Assembly: GCA_001804805.1 (NCBI GenBank)
Contig: MHBH01000032.1
Location: forward strand, 1 to 64,000
DNA from: Lentisphaerae bacterium GWF2_49_21
Lineage (GTDB): Bacteria; Verrucomicrobiota; Lentisphaeria; Victivallales; GWF2-50-93
Direction: 5' to 3'
Length of the DNA: 64,000 nt
This document shows positions 8,565-16,713 of this stretch, in pieces (position 1 is the stretch's first letter; the number at the start of each line of letters is the position of its first letter). The translations under genes were made by a program, and so were the position numbers. The notes beneath the pieces are model-generated. The model saw nothing but the letters and a program-made list of their open reading frames with translations. It did no database searches and was not told the origin of the DNA.

Positions 8565-8594
8565 GAACGCGCAAACATGCGCTACTACGAGCGA
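8563..8594 (-). repeat. REP element, R1 family, overlapping the RAYT stop codon
   Basis: On the minus strand it reads GTAGTA, hairpin GCGCA-tgtt-TGCGC, GTTCTT(A). The last bases form the TAA stop (8562-8564) of the RAYT gene on the plus strand. Confidence 0.9.
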
Positions 8595-8733
8595 AAATCC
8601 TATTTCTCTATGTCATCGGTTGCGTTTTGTTTTTATACGATATCGGAAGTTTACATATCCTAAGAATTAAATTATGCTTGCGTGAAAAGCCATGAAATAA
8701 ACAATAAATATTTTATAATCATGAAAGAATAAC

Positions 8734-8765
8734 TCGCTCGTAGTAGCGCATGTTTGCGCGTTCTT
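8734..8765 (+). repeat. REP element, R1 family
   Basis: GTAGTA, hairpin GCGCA-tgtt-TGCGC, GTTCTT. It is the inverted partner of 8563-8594, about 140 bases away. Confidence 0.85.
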
Positions 8766-8780
8766 CTCCGAGTTTAATAT

Positions 8781-8818
8781 AAAAATCCCTGGAAGGTGAA
8801 AACCATCCAGGGATTTTG
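8781..8818 (-). terminator. Rho-independent terminator of the Gfo/Idh gene
   Basis: An 11-bp stem (8782-8792 with 8807-8817; AAAATCCCTGG) with an inner GGT/ACC pair closing a GAAA loop. On the minus strand it ends in a run of five T. It lies about 21 bases after the stop of the gene ending at 8839. Confidence 0.8.
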
Positions 8819-8842
8819 AACGGGCTGGAAAGCCCGTCCTAC
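8819..8842 (-). repeat. REP element, R2 family, overlapping a stop codon
   Basis: On the minus strand GTAG is followed by hairpin GGGCT-ttcc-AGCCC flanked by GAC and G. The TAG in GTAG is the stop codon of the gene ending at 8839. Confidence 0.85.
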
Positions 8843-9882
8843 TTGATCTTCACCGGGCAACCCTCTGCGGCGCTCTTGTAGAGGGCGTCGAGGATTTCCA
8901 TGACGATCAGGCCTTCTTCTCCGGTCGCTATATTCGGTGTTCCATTGACTATGCTGTCGATGAAATGATACATCGCGTTCTTCGCCTGCGGCACGGGAGG
9001 ATGCAGTTTCATGTCATACTGGCAGCCGTCCTTCTCCATGTAGAACTCGCATTCGAAGTTATAGCCTTCGTTCAGGTTGTACTGGTGGAGTCCGGCCTTT
9101 GTCCCAAGGAGCTGGGTGTGCATGAACTCCCTGTCCTTGATGTTGCCGGCCCATGACGCTTCCAGAGACAGTGCCGCGCCGTTCTTGAACTTGATGAAGC
9201 CTGCGGCCATGTCTTCGACGTCGAAGGTCTTCTTCTCAGCCTTTGCACGTTCCGTCGCGATATGGTTGAAGGTGTTGCCCATTACCCAGACAGGCTTCGG
9301 ATAGTCCATCAGCCAGAGCGCGAGGTCTAGTCTATGCACTCCGAGGTCGATGAGAGGTCCGCCGCCCGCGAGGGCCTTCTGGCCGAACCATCCGCCGAAC
9401 CCCGGCATCCCGCGTCTCCTGAGCCATTGCGTCCTGGCGTAATAGATGTCACCGAGTATGCCTTTCTCGACCTGCTGCTTCATCGCGTATGACTGCTCTG
9501 TGAACCTGAAGCTGAAATTTATCATCAGCCTCTTCCTGGCCTTCTTCGAGGCAGCAAGCATGTCACGGGCTTCCTGTGCATTCATCGCCATCGGCTTTTC
9601 GCAGAGCACATGGCATCCAGCCTTGAATGCTGCAAGCGTGAGGGGCCTGTGGAACTTGTTCGGTGTCGCGATGCTCACGACATCTAGCTTCTCCTTCGCC
9701 AGCATTTCCTCGGCGGAAGTGTAGAGGCTGGGAATGTTAAATTCCTTTTTGCCCCTTTCTTCAAGCCGTTTCGGATCCGTGTCTGCGACTGCGACAACTT
9801 CCGCCTGGTCATGGGTACGGTACCCCTTGATATGTCCGGAACCCATCCCGAGCCCGATAACTCCAATACGTAATTTTTTCAT
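8839..9882 (-). CDS. Gfo/Idh/MocA-family NAD(P)-dependent oxidoreductase
   Basis: 347 residues from the ATG at 9882. The N-terminus LRIGVIGLGMGSGHIKGY is the nucleotide-binding turn and CEKPMAMN is the EKP signature with the catalytic Lys. The C-terminal sheet domain follows (residues about 130-345). These enzymes oxidise or reduce sugars and inositols. The start was chosen because AAGGA sits 9 bases before it and the fold begins there. A possible start at 9912 overlapping the upstream stop would add ten residues. The ribosome-binding site lies in the loop of a small AT-rich hairpin (9888-9909). It follows the ThuA gene in one operon. The stop codon TAG is part of an R2 REP element and a terminator follows. 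Confidence 0.9.
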   Translation of the reverse strand: MKKLRIGVIGLGMGSGHIKGYRTHDQAEVVAVADTDPKRLEERGKKEFNIPSLYTSAEEMLAKEKLDVVSIATPNKFHRPLTLAAFKAGCHVLCEKPMAMNAQEARDMLAASKKARKRLMINFSFRFTEQSYAMKQQVEKGILGDIYYARTQWLRRRGMPGFGGWFGQKALAGGGPLIDLGVHRLDLALWLMDYPKPVWVMGNTFNHIATERAKAEKKTFDVEDMAAGFIKFKNGAALSLEASWAGNIKDREFMHTQLLGTKAGLHQYNLNEGYNFECEFYMEKDGCQYDMKLHPPVPQAKNAMYHFIDSIVNGTPNIATGEEGLIVMEILDALYKSAAEGCPVKIK

Positions 9883-9887
9883 ATATA

Positions 9888-9909
9888 AAATTTTTCCTTG
9901 TAAAAATTT
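9888..9909 (-). promoter_or_regulatory. AT-rich hairpin presenting the ribosome-binding site in its loop
   Basis: AAATTTTT (9888-9895) pairs with AAAAATTT (9902-9909). On the minus strand the loop is ACAAGG, so the AAGGA Shine-Dalgarno of the gene starting at 9882 is exposed in the loop and first stem base. It may tune translation between the two operon genes. Confidence 0.45.
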
Positions 9910-9911
9910 CA

Positions 9912-10685
9912 TCAGCTCTGCACAATTCCGGCCTTGCCGAAATCAACGTTCTTCGGAGGAATTGTCTCGAGCGGTATCTTTGCGTTCGGACAGCTGTCCT
10001 TGATGAAGGATCTCGGGGCGCCCCACTTCGCGGCGTTGCAGAGGACCTTTATGATCTGGGGATTGTGGTAGATCGGATAGGTCTCGTGTCCGGGACGGAA
10101 GTAGAAGACCTTGCCGTGTCCGCGGTTGAATGTGACACCGCTCCTGAATACTTCGCCGCCCTCGAACCAGGATATGAAGATGATGTCGTCCGGTGTCGGG
10201 ATGTCGAAACGTTCGCCGTACATTTCAGTGTTTGGCAGCTCGATAAAGTCGCCGATGCCTTCAGTGATGGGATGGTTGGGAGCGATGTTCCAGAGTCTTT
10301 CCTTCTCGGCTGCTTCGCGCCATTTGAGCGAGCAGTTCGTGCCCATGAGGGTCTTGAAGATCTTTGAGAAGTGTCCGGAGTGGAGGATGACGATGCCCAT
10401 GCCTTCGAGGACGCGTTTCTGGACTTTTTTCACGATATCGTCCCTGACATCGCCGTGGGCGACGTGGCCCCACCAGAACATGACGTCGGTGTTGTTCAAT
10501 ACTTCGTCGGTGAGACCGTGCTCGGGTTCGTCGAGGGTGGCTGTCTTCACATCGAATCCGCCGGCCTTCTTGAGGGCGTCGGCTATTACAACATGCATTC
10601 CATTGGGATAAATCTTTTTGACAGCTTCATTCTTCTTTTCATGCCTGAACTCATTCCATACCGTCACTCTGATCTTTGCGCTCAT
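9912..10685 (-). CDS. ThuA-domain protein (trehalose-utilization type)
   Basis: 257 residues matching the ThuA-like glutamine-amidotransferase fold: [25 protein letters not shown] at the start, [31 protein letters not shown], and the end [21 protein letters not shown]...NAAKW. ThuA proteins are found with Gfo/Idh oxidoreductases in sugar catabolism, often linked to 3-keto-disaccharide metabolism, but their exact reaction is not settled. Shine-Dalgarno AAGGACA. It is first gene of a two-gene operon with the Gfo/Idh enzyme and is divergent from an AraC regulator at 10837. Confidence 0.85.
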   Translation of the reverse strand: MSAKIRVTVWNEFRHEKKNEAVKKIYPNGMHVVIADALKKAGGFDVKTATLDEPEHGLTDEVLNNTDVMFWWGHVAHGDVRDDIVKKVQKRVLEGMGIVILHSGHFSKIFKTLMGTNCSLKWREAAEKERLWNIAPNHPITEGIGDFIELPNTEMYGERFDIPTPDDIIFISWFEGGEVFRSGVTFNRGHGKVFYFRPGHETYPIYHNPQIIKVLCNAAKWGAPRSFIKDSCPNAKIPLETIPPKNVDFGKAGIVQS

Positions 10686-10733
10686 TTTGGTGTCCTTCTG
10701 TTAAAATTGTGTTCAAAATGCCTGTTTTATCAA

Positions 10734-10752
10734 GCCATAATTGTTTTATGGC
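10734..10752. promoter_or_regulatory. Candidate operator in the divergent promoter region
   Basis: A perfect inverted repeat, GCCATAA (10734-10740) and TTATGGC (10746-10752) around five bases, about midway between the ThuA operon and its divergent AraC regulator. Operator function is an inference. Confidence 0.4.
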
Positions 10753-10836
10753 GTGTCATTGATTTACATTGCATGGGATGTAAATTCAAATAATTATAAT
10801 GGGACTAAACCTTAAAAACATGGATAAAACATAGAT

Positions 10837-11727
10837 ATGCCGTCTTTTGAATTCAAAGACAGTTCCGTTAAGATGCCGGATACCGCCGAGGAATTCATTG
10901 GGAAGCTGCTTTACAGGCTCAGGAGCGGCGAGGAAGTCCTGAAGATTCCGAAAAGGGAGGGCGGCGACAGGATCTCCAAGGGGATGTTCTACCATCTCGA
11001 GCCTGAAATGTTCATACAGATTTCAGGATACACGGAGTTTACATGTCCGAAGGATTCGTTCACCTTGATGCCGGGCGAGGTCTGCATTATCCCGGCGAAG
11101 GTCGGGCATCATGAGGAGGCAAGGCCATTCAGTGGATTTTCTTTCTACAACCTGGTCGTCATGATACGCGGAGTCCACACCATGATGCATATTGCGAATT
11201 CCGCAAAGGGGCGTCCTCATACCTTCAAATATATTTCCTATGAGACTGCCATCAATACTGGAAGGCTCAAGACATACATCGAGGACCTCTGTGAATTAGC
11301 CGACGATACCGAGGAAGGCGTCAAATCCGATCTTGCCGTGTCTCTCATGCAGGCGATACTGAACCTTCTGCTGGTCATAATAAGGAAAAAGGAGAAGGTG
11401 GGTGATGCCGGTAAGGTTGTTGAGTGCAAGACCCTGATCGCCGGATCGCTGGGCAACCCGACACTGAACGTCAAGAAACTGGCCGCGAGAATGAAGTGTT
11501 CTCCGGACTATCTCTCGCACAGGTTTCACCATGAGACCGGCACGAAGATTACTGAATACATAAACAGCCAGCGGACAGAAATGGCGAAAGGGCTTCTCGA
11601 ATCGAGCGATCTCAGCTTGAAGGAGATCGCCTGGGCGTGCGGATATTCCGATCCGGGATATTTCACGAGGGTGTTCACCCGCAGGATGCAGGTCTCGCCG
11701 AGGGCATACAGGAAACGGCTCTCCTGA
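10837..11727 (+). CDS. AraC-family transcriptional regulator (cupin-type sensor)
   Basis: 296 residues. Residues about 1-130 look like the cupin-like ligand domain of AraC proteins (FTLMPGEVCIIPAKVGHHE). The last 100 residues hold the two helix-turn-helix units: LNVKKLAARMKCSPDYLSHRFHHETG and LSLKEIAWACGYSDPGYFTRVF, ending in the family motif SPRAYRKR. It is divergent from the ThuA and Gfo/Idh genes and probably controls them through the shared 150-base spacer. The ribosome-binding site is weak. A second ATG at 10873 is a possible alternative start. Confidence 0.85.
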   Translation: MPSFEFKDSSVKMPDTAEEFIGKLLYRLRSGEEVLKIPKREGGDRISKGMFYHLEPEMFIQISGYTEFTCPKDSFTLMPGEVCIIPAKVGHHEEARPFSGFSFYNLVVMIRGVHTMMHIANSAKGRPHTFKYISYETAINTGRLKTYIEDLCELADDTEEGVKSDLAVSLMQAILNLLLVIIRKKEKVGDAGKVVECKTLIAGSLGNPTLNVKKLAARMKCSPDYLSHRFHHETGTKITEYINSQRTEMAKGLLESSDLSLKEIAWACGYSDPGYFTRVFTRRMQVSPRAYRKRLS

Positions 11728-11732
11728 TGGGA

Positions 11733-12554
11733 TCAGTACTGGATCATTTTTACGTTTGAAGCAGTGTCGAATAGCCCGTCGGAGTTGAGCGGTTCGACAT
11801 GTCCGTCGAAGAAGGATACATTTGCTATCCGCCTGTGCGTCATGTGTATGCCTCCACCGCCGCCGCCGAGATTCTCTATCAATGTCGTCGGAGAGAAACG
11901 CGCATAGCAATGTTCGAGATAGACGTCGCGGTACGATATGCTGTCCGCAAGCAGTATTATCCCTGCAGGCTTGTCCACAAGCTTGAGATTGTGGAATGAC
12001 CACCAGGCGGCACCGTTTATGATTTCGTGCTTGAACCGGAATCCCTTGGTCGCATAGTCGGTGTCGGATCGAGCCTGGTATATCGCATAGCTCTTCCATC
12101 CGCTGTAGCTTTCCGCGTCATTGGCGTAATATTTGTTTGCAGGACATCCATATACGGCTTTCTTAGTGAGATAATCCCCTCCGGTTGACATGGTGCCGTT
12201 GAGGAATCTGTTCCAGTAGTAGTCCGGCGGACTGTCCCACCTGTGCACTGATACCAGATCGTTGAAGTCGGTGGAGTACAGGAAAAGCGATGTGGTCACC
12301 TGCTTCTGGTTGCTCATGCACAATGCGGACTTTGCCATGTCCTTTGCCCCCTTGAGCGCCGGAAGAAGCATTGCCGCAAGGATGGCGATGATGGCTATCA
12401 CCACGAGCAGTTCAATCAGCGTAAAGCTGCTTGAACTTGCTCTCGTCTTCGCCTGAATCCGGAACGGATTCCTGGCTACGCCGGGCACGGCCACCAACAG
12501 CTCTATCAGCGTAAACGCTCTTTTGCACATGCGGTGATGTAGTAGTATGAACAT
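11733..12554 (-). CDS. Pseudopilin-like protein, H-X9-DG type, with duplicated FTLIELLV motif
   Basis: 273 residues. The prepilin-type helix is [24 protein letters not shown], preceded by a complete extra FTLIELLV copy about 30 residues earlier. Between them is a VPGVAR...AKTRASSSS insert whose DNA can form a hairpin. The C-terminal THRRIANVSFFDGHVEPL is the H-X9-DG motif of this PVC-specific group (TIGR04294-like). Such proteins are made with a leader cut before Phe and are held in the inner membrane or exported by a type II-like system. Their role is unknown. An internal start at 12530 ([12 protein letters not shown]) is equally possible, and neither has a clear Shine-Dalgarno. It is divergent from an AraC regulator. 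Confidence 0.8.
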   Translation of the reverse strand: MFILLHHRMCKRAFTLIELLVAVPGVARNPFRIQAKTRASSSSFTLIELLVVIAIIAILAAMLLPALKGAKDMAKSALCMSNQKQVTTSLFLYSTDFNDLVSVHRWDSPPDYYWNRFLNGTMSTGGDYLTKKAVYGCPANKYYANDAESYSGWKSYAIYQARSDTDYATKGFRFKHEIINGAAWWSFHNLKLVDKPAGIILLADSISYRDVYLEHCYARFSPTTLIENLGGGGGGIHMTHRRIANVSFFDGHVEPLNSDGLFDTASNVKMIQY

Positions 12555-12656
12555 ACGTATGTGACTTTAAATATCCCCTTTCCTGTGGTATTATATCCTA
12601 TGTCGTGATTCAAAGCAATAAACCTTATGTGATATCAATATGCGGAATGTGAGAAT

Positions 12657-13523
12657 ATGAGAAGATGGCAGGTCAGGTTCCAGATATACAAGCCGATGGC
12701 GTCCATGCCGGCCCCGAGCGAGATCGTGGAGGAAGTTCAGTCGGGCCTGTCTTACCGTCTTGACGGTGCTCGCAGGAAGGATGCGAACTGCCAGCTTTGC
12801 TACACGCTTTCAGGCGAAGGCGCATTCCGTCATTGCTCAGAAACGTATCGTCTGCTTCCGGGTACGATGTTCATCACCCGCAACAACGACCCGAAAAATT
12901 CATATTATTTTCCGCAGGCCTGCCGGCAGCCTTGGATATTCATTTGGTTTAGCTTCTGGGGAGAAGCTTCTGGCAGGATGATCGACGACATTGTTGAAGG
13001 CTACGGTCATGTCTTCAGCGTCCCCCGCGAACTTGCTGCAATAAGGAAGATCGTATCGTACCAGAAGTATTCCAACAGCGTCCGGGTACTGAGCCCGCTT
13101 GCCGGAGCAAAGCTTGTCGTCGACTCCTTGAACGATATCGTGGAATATCTCGACAACCGGCATGCGGCATCCCCGCAGGGCGAGATGATCAAGAATATCC
13201 AGGAGTATGTCATGAAAAATATTGAACGTGACATTTCAGTGTGCAAGATGTCCTCGGAACTCGGGATATCACGTGAACATCTCTCGAGGACTTTCAAGGC
13301 CCATCTTGGAATCCCCCTGCATGACTATGTGACAATGGAGAAGATGAAGCTGGCCTGCCAGCTGCTTCTCGAGACCAGGATGCCATGCAAGGAGATATCG
13401 GGAAAGGTCGGTTACGGCAATACGATCGGTTTCAACAGGGCCTTCAAATCCCTCCTGAATATGACCCCGTCCGAACTCAGGCTTTCCGGCTTCATGCCCG
13501 ACTTCAACATCGACAGCCGCTGA
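12657..13523 (+). CDS. AraC-family transcriptional regulator
   Basis: 288 residues. The N-terminal 150 residues resemble the arabinose-binding beta-barrel domain (CYTLSGEGAFRHCSETYRLLPGTMFITRNND). The C-terminal DNA-binding domain has ISVCKMSSELGISREHLSRTFKAHLG and CKEISGKVGYGNTIGFNRAFK, ending MTPSELR. It lies 87 bases upstream of the GH94 phosphorylase gene on the same strand, so it probably regulates that gene, and it is divergent from the pseudopilin ending at 11733. Confidence 0.85.
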   Translation: MRRWQVRFQIYKPMASMPAPSEIVEEVQSGLSYRLDGARRKDANCQLCYTLSGEGAFRHCSETYRLLPGTMFITRNNDPKNSYYFPQACRQPWIFIWFSFWGEASGRMIDDIVEGYGHVFSVPRELAAIRKIVSYQKYSNSVRVLSPLAGAKLVVDSLNDIVEYLDNRHAASPQGEMIKNIQEYVMKNIERDISVCKMSSELGISREHLSRTFKAHLGIPLHDYVTMEKMKLACQLLLETRMPCKEISGKVGYGNTIGFNRAFKSLLNMTPSELRLSGFMPDFNIDSR

Positions 13524-13610
13524 TTTATGTCTATAATTCTTGATTATTAGCCTCAGGGAACTATTTTCTGTCTTCTCGGGAAATAACAATAGTTTCAGAA
13601 AGGCTATATC

Positions 13611-15989
13611 ATGGACAAGTACGGCAGGTTCGATGACAAAAGGCGCGAGTATGTGATCAGCGAGCACTTCACTCCGCTCCCTTGGATTAACTTCCTCACG
13701 AACGACAATTTCACCGCGATCATAAGCCAGGCGGGCGGCGGCTGCGCCTTCTACCGCGAGGCATCCACCGGACGTCTTACCAAGTACAATCAGACGCGTG
13801 CGATTCCGGTCGACCGTCCGGGATATTACCTTTATCTCCGTGAATCCGACGGGAGAATATGGTCTCCGACATTCGAGCCTGTCCGCACAAAGCTGTCAGG
13901 ATGGAAGTGCAGACACGGCCTCGGTTATACTACTTATCATGCACAGCACCGCAAGCTTGCTGCCGAACTTACATATTTTGTCCCGCGCGGAGATGATGCC
14001 CTGCTGTGGAATGTAAAACTCACCAACAAGCGCGATACTGCCGTCGACCTGACGAGTTTCGCATTCATCGAATTCAGTTTCCTGCTCGCGATACGCGAAC
14101 CCCAGTACTGGCAGTGGTGCAGATTCTATACGGGCACCACCTTTGACAAATCACTGGACGCTGTCAAATATGACTACCACGTCTATGAAGATCAGCCCAA
14201 GCTGAAGATCTATTTCTCAAGCAGTCTGCCTGTTTCGGGCTTTGACTGCGACCGCAACAGCTTCATTGGAAGAGGCGGGACTCTTGACATGCCGGCCGCG
14301 GTGCGTGAAGGCAAACTCGCATGCAAGGAACTGCCCGGCGGCGGATTCCCGATCGCTGCGCTTGAAAACAAGATCCATCTTGAGCCAGGTCAGACGATTG
14401 AATACACCTTGAACCTCTGCTGCAGCCTGTCATGGGAGAAGAGCGCCAGTATCGTGAAAAAGTTCAAGGACAATGCGGTTGTCCAGGCTGAGCTTGAGAA
14501 GGTGAAGAGCTACTGGGCGAAATATCTGGACGTCTATCAGTCCGATCTTCCCGACGAGGATTTCCAGCGCATGGTAAACATCTGGAATCCCTACAACTGC
14601 AGCATCGCGTTCAACCGCAAGAAGAGCATGACGGGAATGACAACCGGCATGGAGAAGGGCGGGGTGCAGAGCAGGGATTCATCTCAGGATTCAATGAGCC
14701 TGATCTCGCTGAGGACCGATCTTGCGAAGGAACGCATGGAGCTTATCTATAAATACCAGATGCCAAGCGGCGAATACTACAGCAGTTTTGATCCCGATCA
14801 CGGGAAACCCTCTGATTTCTATGCGGTGCGCAGCGACAACGGCCTCTGGCCTGTCTATACGACTTATCTGTATGTTTCCGAAACCGGAGACTTCTCATTC
14901 CTTGAAAAGAAAATTCCGTACTGGCAGGGACAGGAGGTCAGCGTCCTCGAACACATGGTGCAGGGATTGAAGCACATTGCAAGCAGGCGCGGCAAGAACA
15001 ATCTCCCGCTGATCATCGAGATCGATTGGAACGACAATCTCTACATCTTCCATGAGGACGGCAAGGAGGAATCCGTAATGCTTGCCCAGCAGCTTGTGTA
15101 TGCCTGCCGTCAGCTGAAGGAAATGGCTGAGAAACTCGGAGCTGTCGAGATCGTCAGATGGTGCGACGGGCTCATTGAAGAAATGACACGCAACCTCAAC
15201 AGTGCTGGAGTCTGGGACGGCGAATGGTACAAACGCTACATCTATTCCACGAACAAGCCGGCGCTTGGTTCGAAGGACAGGCGGCAGGGCAAGATTTTCA
15301 TAAACACCCAGAGCTGGGCTGTCATCAGTGAAACTGCGGTTCCGCCTTCACGTGCGGTGGCATGCATGGATCAGGCGCACAAGCTTTGCGGCACGAAGTT
15401 CGGACTCAAGCTTTGTTCGCCGGCATTCACCGGAATTCCCGAACCTGAGGATCCGCTCTACAACAACGGTCCGGGCATCCGCGAGAACGGTGGCGTTTTC
15501 AATCATGCGCATACCTGGGCGGTGATGGCGGAAACCATGCTCCGTCGCGGAGACAAGGCATATGAGCTATACCGCCAGGTGCTGCCGAATGTCTCGAGCC
15601 GTGAACGCGGCGAAGACATCTATGTGAACGAGCCCTACGCTTTTTCATCGACGTCGATTGTTGATCCGGATCCGCGCGAGGGAGAGGGCGACATGGCATG
15701 GTTCAGCGGCACAGTGACATGGATGTATCTTGTGGGCACGCAGTACATACTCGGAGTCCGTCCGGTCCTCAAAGGGCTGATGATAGATCCTTGCATTCCT
15801 TCCGCATGGGGCAAGTTCACTGTGAAGAGGAAATACCGTGGAGTCGTCTATACTATAAAGGTAAGGAATCCGGATCATGTCTCGACAGGCGTGAAATCGA
15901 TCAAGCTCGATGGCGTCAGGATTCAGGGCAATGTTCTACCTGAGCTCGGAGACAAGAAAGAAGCCACTGTGGAAGTTGTGATGGGGTAG
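13611..15989 (+). CDS. GH94 glycoside phosphorylase (cellobiose/chitobiose phosphorylase family)
   Basis: 792 residues, the usual length for single-unit GH94 enzymes. It shows the family's order of domains: an N-terminal beta-sandwich (WINFLTNDNFTAIISQAGGGCAFY), then an alpha/alpha barrel with IEIDWNDNLYIFHEDGKEESVMLA, where Asp472 of DWND lies at the catalytic-acid position, ENGGVFNHAHTWAVMAETML, and GTVTWMYLVGTQYILGVRPVLKGLMIDPCIP near the end. These enzymes split beta-linked disaccharides with phosphate to give sugar 1-phosphate, saving ATP. There is no signal peptide, so it is cytosolic. Shine-Dalgarno AGAAAGG. Disaccharide specificity cannot be told from the sequence by eye. Confidence 0.9.
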   Translation: MDKYGRFDDKRREYVISEHFTPLPWINFLTNDNFTAIISQAGGGCAFYREASTGRLTKYNQTRAIPVDRPGYYLYLRESDGRIWSPTFEPVRTKLSGWKCRHGLGYTTYHAQHRKLAAELTYFVPRGDDALLWNVKLTNKRDTAVDLTSFAFIEFSFLLAIREPQYWQWCRFYTGTTFDKSLDAVKYDYHVYEDQPKLKIYFSSSLPVSGFDCDRNSFIGRGGTLDMPAAVREGKLACKELPGGGFPIAALENKIHLEPGQTIEYTLNLCCSLSWEKSASIVKKFKDNAVVQAELEKVKSYWAKYLDVYQSDLPDEDFQRMVNIWNPYNCSIAFNRKKSMTGMTTGMEKGGVQSRDSSQDSMSLISLRTDLAKERMELIYKYQMPSGEYYSSFDPDHGKPSDFYAVRSDNGLWPVYTTYLYVSETGDFSFLEKKIPYWQGQEVSVLEHMVQGLKHIASRRGKNNLPLIIEIDWNDNLYIFHEDGKEESVMLAQQLVYACRQLKEMAEKLGAVEIVRWCDGLIEEMTRNLNSAGVWDGEWYKRYIYSTNKPALGSKDRRQGKIFINTQSWAVISETAVPPSRAVACMDQAHKLCGTKFGLKLCSPAFTGIPEPEDPLYNNGPGIRENGGVFNHAHTWAVMAETMLRRGDKAYELYRQVLPNVSSRERGEDIYVNEPYAFSSTSIVDPDPREGEGDMAWFSGTVTWMYLVGTQYILGVRPVLKGLMIDPCIPSAWGKFTVKRKYRGVVYTIKVRNPDHVSTGVKSIKLDGVRIQGNVLPELGDKKEATVEVVMG

Positions 15990-16028
15990 GGAGAGCTTAC
16001 CGGTTTATATTTCAATGTGTTTTCGAAT

Positions 16029-16148
16029 GAAGACAAGCTAAAGTCGAAGATCCCGGCCCAGGATGGCGTCGGTACCTGGACTCCAACATTTGATTGACAT
16101 ATGACGGTGAAATTGGAAGTGTTCGTTGGAGTACAAACTTTAGTTTGC
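16029..16148. repeat. Degenerate halves of a GTTGGAGTAC-ended palindromic element
   Basis: 16125-16148 is GTTGGAGTAC plus a CAAAC-ttta-GTTTG hairpin, the same as one arm of the intact element at 58542-58609. 16029-16087 looks like the opposite arm (GACAAGCTAAAGT ... GACTCCAAC), so the halves are in outward order. This fills the spacer before the PAS gene. Confidence 0.6.
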
Positions 16149-16236
16149 GTATTTGGATTTTATCCTCTACAGAAACTTTGAACATCGAATGAAACAAATG
16201 ACAGCAATGAAACTAATGCAACCAGGAGAGAATACA

Positions 16237-16641
16237 ATGATCGACAGGATGAATGAAAATGTGATCAAGGCGATCATCGAGACAATGCCGGTGGAGATAA
16301 CGGTCATTGACGAGAACGACGAGGTAATCGGCTGGAACAAGCATGAGGAGCGTCTTTTCAAGCGCCCTATGACGTCCATGGGGCTCAACTTCAGGCAATG
16401 CCATCCGCAGGAGACTCTTGACAGGGTTGAAAGGATCGTGAATGAGATGAAGTCGGGGAAGCGCGAGAAGGCTACCTTCTGGATAGATCTTCCTCTCGGT
16501 CCGAACAAGGAACTGCACAAGATCCTCATCGAATTCTTCGCGTTGCGCGACGACAGCGGAAAGTATATCGGCTGCATGGAGTTCACGCGCGATGTCCAGG
16601 AGATACGTGATCTCCAGGGCCAGAAACGCCTTTTGGATTGA
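16237..16641 (+). CDS. Stand-alone PAS-domain protein (PAS_10/DUF438-associated type)
   Basis: 134 residues from the ATG at 16237, which follows AGGAGAG by 9 bases. Longer starts lie in repeat DNA. The sequence is one PAS domain: MPVEITVIDENDEVIGWNKHEERLFKRP, then FRQCHPQETLDRVERIVNEMKSGK, then KILIEFFALRDDSGKYIGCMEFTRDVQEIRDLQGQKRLLD. It closely resembles the PAS domain that ends DUF438/hemerythrin-HHE proteins, but the other domains are missing. It may be a small redox, haem or signal sensor. No partner kinase or regulator is adjacent. A stem-loop overlapping the stop follows. Confidence 0.75.
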   Translation: MIDRMNENVIKAIIETMPVEITVIDENDEVIGWNKHEERLFKRPMTSMGLNFRQCHPQETLDRVERIVNEMKSGKREKATFWIDLPLGPNKELHKILIEFFALRDDSGKYIGCMEFTRDVQEIRDLQGQKRLLD

Positions 16642-16661
16642 GCCTTGTAAAAAACAGGCTC
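16640..16661 (+). terminator. Possible stem-loop after the PAS gene
   Basis: GAGCCT (16640-16645) pairs with AGGCTC (16656-16661) around an A-rich loop, between convergent genes. There is no strong T-run, so termination is uncertain. Confidence 0.35.
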
Positions 16662-16713
16662 CGTTATTTGGATTTCAAATATATCCTGGCAATTCGTCCA
16701 TATCCACAGGCTG

